Source of the DNA: Dongia_B sp964406155
GTDB taxonomy: Bacteria > Pseudomonadota > Alphaproteobacteria > Dongiales > Dongiaceae
DNA: 64,000 bases
Direction of reading: 5' to 3'
NCBI GenBank assembly: GCA_964406155.1
Contig: CAYOQR010000016.1
Coordinates: 1 to 64,000 of the forward strand
Part shown: positions 62,231 through 64,000 of the stretch, piece by piece
Layout of the letters: the number at the start of each line of letters is the position of its first letter
Position numbering within the stretch: position 1 is the stretch's first letter
The notes under the pieces: generated by a model
Databases searched by the model: none
The model's input: only the letters and a program-made list of their open reading frames with translations
What the model was told of the DNA's origin: nothing
Made by a program: the position numbers and the translations under genes

Positions 62231-64000
62231 ATGCCGGAGATATCATTGTCCACTGATCGCCTGCAGTTTGCCTGCAAGTTGCTGGCCATCACCGGGGCTT
62301 CCTTTGCCATTCTGCGGATTGCTGCAATCTATCTCGGCATCGCCTCCCCCATCAATGACGACATCCCCAATCTGTCGGCACCGGGACTGCTCACCGCCGT
62401 TCTCTGGCATGTGATCCTGGGCGCGCTGCTGTTTTTCGGTGTCGTCGCCTCCGGATTGGCGGTTCTGAGTTTCGTCCCGAAAAGATGGGCTCTCATTCCG
62501 ACCGATCGCCTGATGCTCAGCCTGCCTGCCGGCCTCTTTCTCTGGCTCGTCACCTGCGTCGCCGTCCGCATGAACGGCGGCGGCAGCTTTGTCGTCCTTG
62601 GCTTGATCTCCGGTCTCATTCTCCTACGCCTGTCCTCCATCCTGCGCACAGTGACCGGCAATCGCTCGGCAGCGACAGCCATCGTCCTCGGCCGCAATTG
62701 GCGGATCCTGGCTTTCGTCGGCATCCTGGGCGCATCACTCGCCGCCCATTTCGGTATCCTGTGGCGGATACCGAGCGATCGTCTCAGCGGCACGATCGAT
62801 CTCGGGGATCTGGTCTTCTATGTCGCGAGCTATCATTCGCTGAAGGGCAGCATCTATCCTTATCTTCTGCAGGCCGTCGAAGGCGAACATTTCACTTATT
62901 TCAACATGTTGGGGCCGCTTCTCGCCTTTGCTTTCGACGAATTGCCCGGCTTTGAAGTATCGCTGTTCCTGACCACCTCCGTTACCGTCTTTTTCTTCTT
63001 CGGCCTCAGCTATGCCGTCGCCTGTCTCTATCATTACAGAACGACCACGCGATCGACTTTCCTGAGTCCCGGCACGATCTGCACGCTCGCTCTGCTGGTC
63101 TGCGCTGCCACTTATTACCCAAGCTGGATCGTCGAGACGCCACCTTATGCCTTTGCCGCACCATTGACCTTGATGGCTGTCTATCTGGTCGAACGAGGCA
63201 ATCAACGGATCGAATTCTTCTATGTTCTGATTCCCGTGATCGTCGTCAGCTTCGCCATCACAAAGGTCATGCCCGTCACGGTCTTCGGCGGTTATGCGCT
63301 TTATTGCTTCTGGGTCAAAGCCCGGCAGGACCGATCCAAGGCCGCATTGCTGATCCTGTCGGCGGGAGCCGTCCTCATCGGCATCTTCTGCCTGCTTCTG
63401 CTGAATATTTACGGTAAGAAATTCTTCTCCTTCGCGCAGGTGACCGATTTTGGCCCGACCAGTGCGCATACCTTCTATCACCAGGTATTCGTGAAGGGCA
63501 CTCATCTATGGAAGGCCATTAAGAAGACATTTCCGGCCTTCTCGATGGAGCTCGGCTTTCTTCTGTTGCCGCTCGCAGCAGCGCGGTTCCGGAATCTGCC
63601 GGTATTCCTCGGGGCATTGAGTGGCGTCTTCTGCTATTTCTTCTACTCCTATATCTTCATTCCAACTGCGGCCTCCGCCTTCTTTCTGGTCGCTGGCTGG
63701 CTCATCCTCAACCCGCTTCCGGAAGGTCCAAAACGCAAAGGCACGTTGGTCTTTCTCTCCATCGCCGCCCTCCTTGTTCTCTGCAGCCAATATTTGCGGG
63801 ATCCCGGCGGATGGGGCCTTGCCTTGATATGGCAACTGACAGTCGGCAGCGTGGTGATCGTCCTGCTGTCGCCGAAGGTGATGCCAGAATCACAGGGCAA
63901 TCCGCGGAGCCGTGGGGCTTCGCTCGGAAATGCCTGGCGCTACGCGTTCGCTGTGGCCGCAGCGATCAGCGTCGTCGCCGCCACGACGGGAGATTTGAGA
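62231..64000 (+). CDS. Large polytopic membrane protein of unknown function, paralogue 2 (3-prime partial)
   Basis: The frame is open for 590 codons from the ATG at 62231 to the window end. The protein (MPEISLSTDRLQFACKLLAI) aligns along its whole visible length with the upstream gene: NLSAPGLLTAVLWH, GVVASGLAVLSFVPKRW, GTIDLGDLVFYVASYHS, VEGEHFTYFN, DELPGFEVSLFLTTS, YPSWIVETPPYAFA and AITKVMPVTVFGGYA. The two are separated by 49 bases and are probably co-transcribed. It is a tandem duplication that has diverged considerably. Function unknown; the missing C-terminus prevents comparison of the soluble tail. Confidence 0.85.
   Translation, partial: MPEISLSTDRLQFACKLLAITGASFAILRIAAIYLGIASPINDDIPNLSAPGLLTAVLWHVILGALLFFGVVASGLAVLSFVPKRWALIPTDRLMLSLPAGLFLWLVTCVAVRMNGGGSFVVLGLISGLILLRLSSILRTVTGNRSAATAIVLGRNWRILAFVGILGASLAAHFGILWRIPSDRLSGTIDLGDLVFYVASYHSLKGSIYPYLLQAVEGEHFTYFNMLGPLLAFAFDELPGFEVSLFLTTSVTVFFFFGLSYAVACLYHYRTTTRSTFLSPGTICTLALLVCAATYYPSWIVETPPYAFAAPLTLMAVYLVERGNQRIEFFYVLIPVIVVSFAITKVMPVTVFGGYALYCFWVKARQDRSKAALLILSAGAVLIGIFCLLLLNIYGKKFFSFAQVTDFGPTSAHTFYHQVFVKGTHLWKAIKKTFPAFSMELGFLLLPLAAARFRNLPVFLGALSGVFCYFFYSYIFIPTAASAFFLVAGWLILNPLPEGPKRKGTLVFLSIAALLVLCSQYLRDPGGWGLALIWQLTVGSVVIVLLSPKVMPESQGNPRSRGASLGNAWRYAFAVAAAISVVAATTGDLR

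Overview
This window reads as a chromosomal segment of a GC-rich alphaproteobacterium, most likely of the Rhodospirillales or a related order. The evidence is a GcrA cell-cycle regulator, a DUF2794 protein and a Rhodospirillales-type small lipoprotein. Conserved gene strings typical of the group also occur: secA/parvulin/argJ, fabD-fabG-acpP-fabF-mltG, rpsF-rpsR-rplI-dnaB-alr-mlaE-mlaF-radA-cvpA-purF and yfgM-bamB-der. No tRNA, rRNA, CRISPR array, transposase or prophage gene was recognised. A 10-base run of N inside pepA shows that this is a draft scaffold.

Layout. 1-9 kb: ubiD (partial), argJ and a parvulin on the minus strand, divergent from secA; then a minus-strand set with an ICMT-like methyltransferase, a CaiD-like hydratase, a small hypothetical, 5-formyl-THF cyclo-ligase and nitronate monooxygenase. 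9-17 kb: holC-pepA divergent from lptD-surA-rsmA, meeting gmk-yicC. The usual lptF, lptG and pdxA neighbours are absent. 18-24 kb: an SDR gene and palindromic repeats interrupt the line mltG-fabF-acpP-fabG-fabD. 24-35 kb: the ribosomal protein, dnaB, alr, mlaEF, radA, cvpA, purF and SDR run on the plus strand. 35-40 kb: transporters and accessory enzymes (EntS-like MFS, PPOX flavoprotein, LysR regulator, ureidoglycolate-lyase-like protein, YfcJ/YhhS-like MFS). 40.5-46.2 kb: an iron-uptake island with a FecI-type sigma factor, FecR, an STN-domain TonB receptor and a PiuC/YbiX dioxygenase, with two near-identical Fur boxes. 46.3-51.1 kb: an XRE-cupin regulator and a PotABCD-like ABC importer. 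51.3-59.3 kb: an outer-membrane barrel, der-bamB-yfgM, a lipoprotein, DUF2794, gcrA and a flippase-like membrane protein. 60.0-64.0 kb: two tandem paralogous polytopic membrane proteins of unknown function, the second cut by the window end.

How the parts work together. Much of the window is cell-envelope biogenesis: SecA export, parvulin and SurA chaperones, LptD, BamB, the MlaEF lipid transporter, fatty-acid synthesis and MltG. The iron island looks like a transmembrane signalling circuit in which ligand on the receptor is sensed by its STN domain and passed through FecR to the sigma factor, with Fur as the iron gate.

The most interesting unexplained signals are these: the tandem paralogous membrane proteins beside a flippase-like protein; an inverted pair of DnaA-box-like sequences ahead of gcrA; paired GAAAC-N4-GTTTC palindromes 40 bp apart ahead of dnaB; a three-unit 17-bp tandem repeat between fecI and fecR; a scattered family of palindromic repeats; and short tandem duplications that span the stop codons of several genes.
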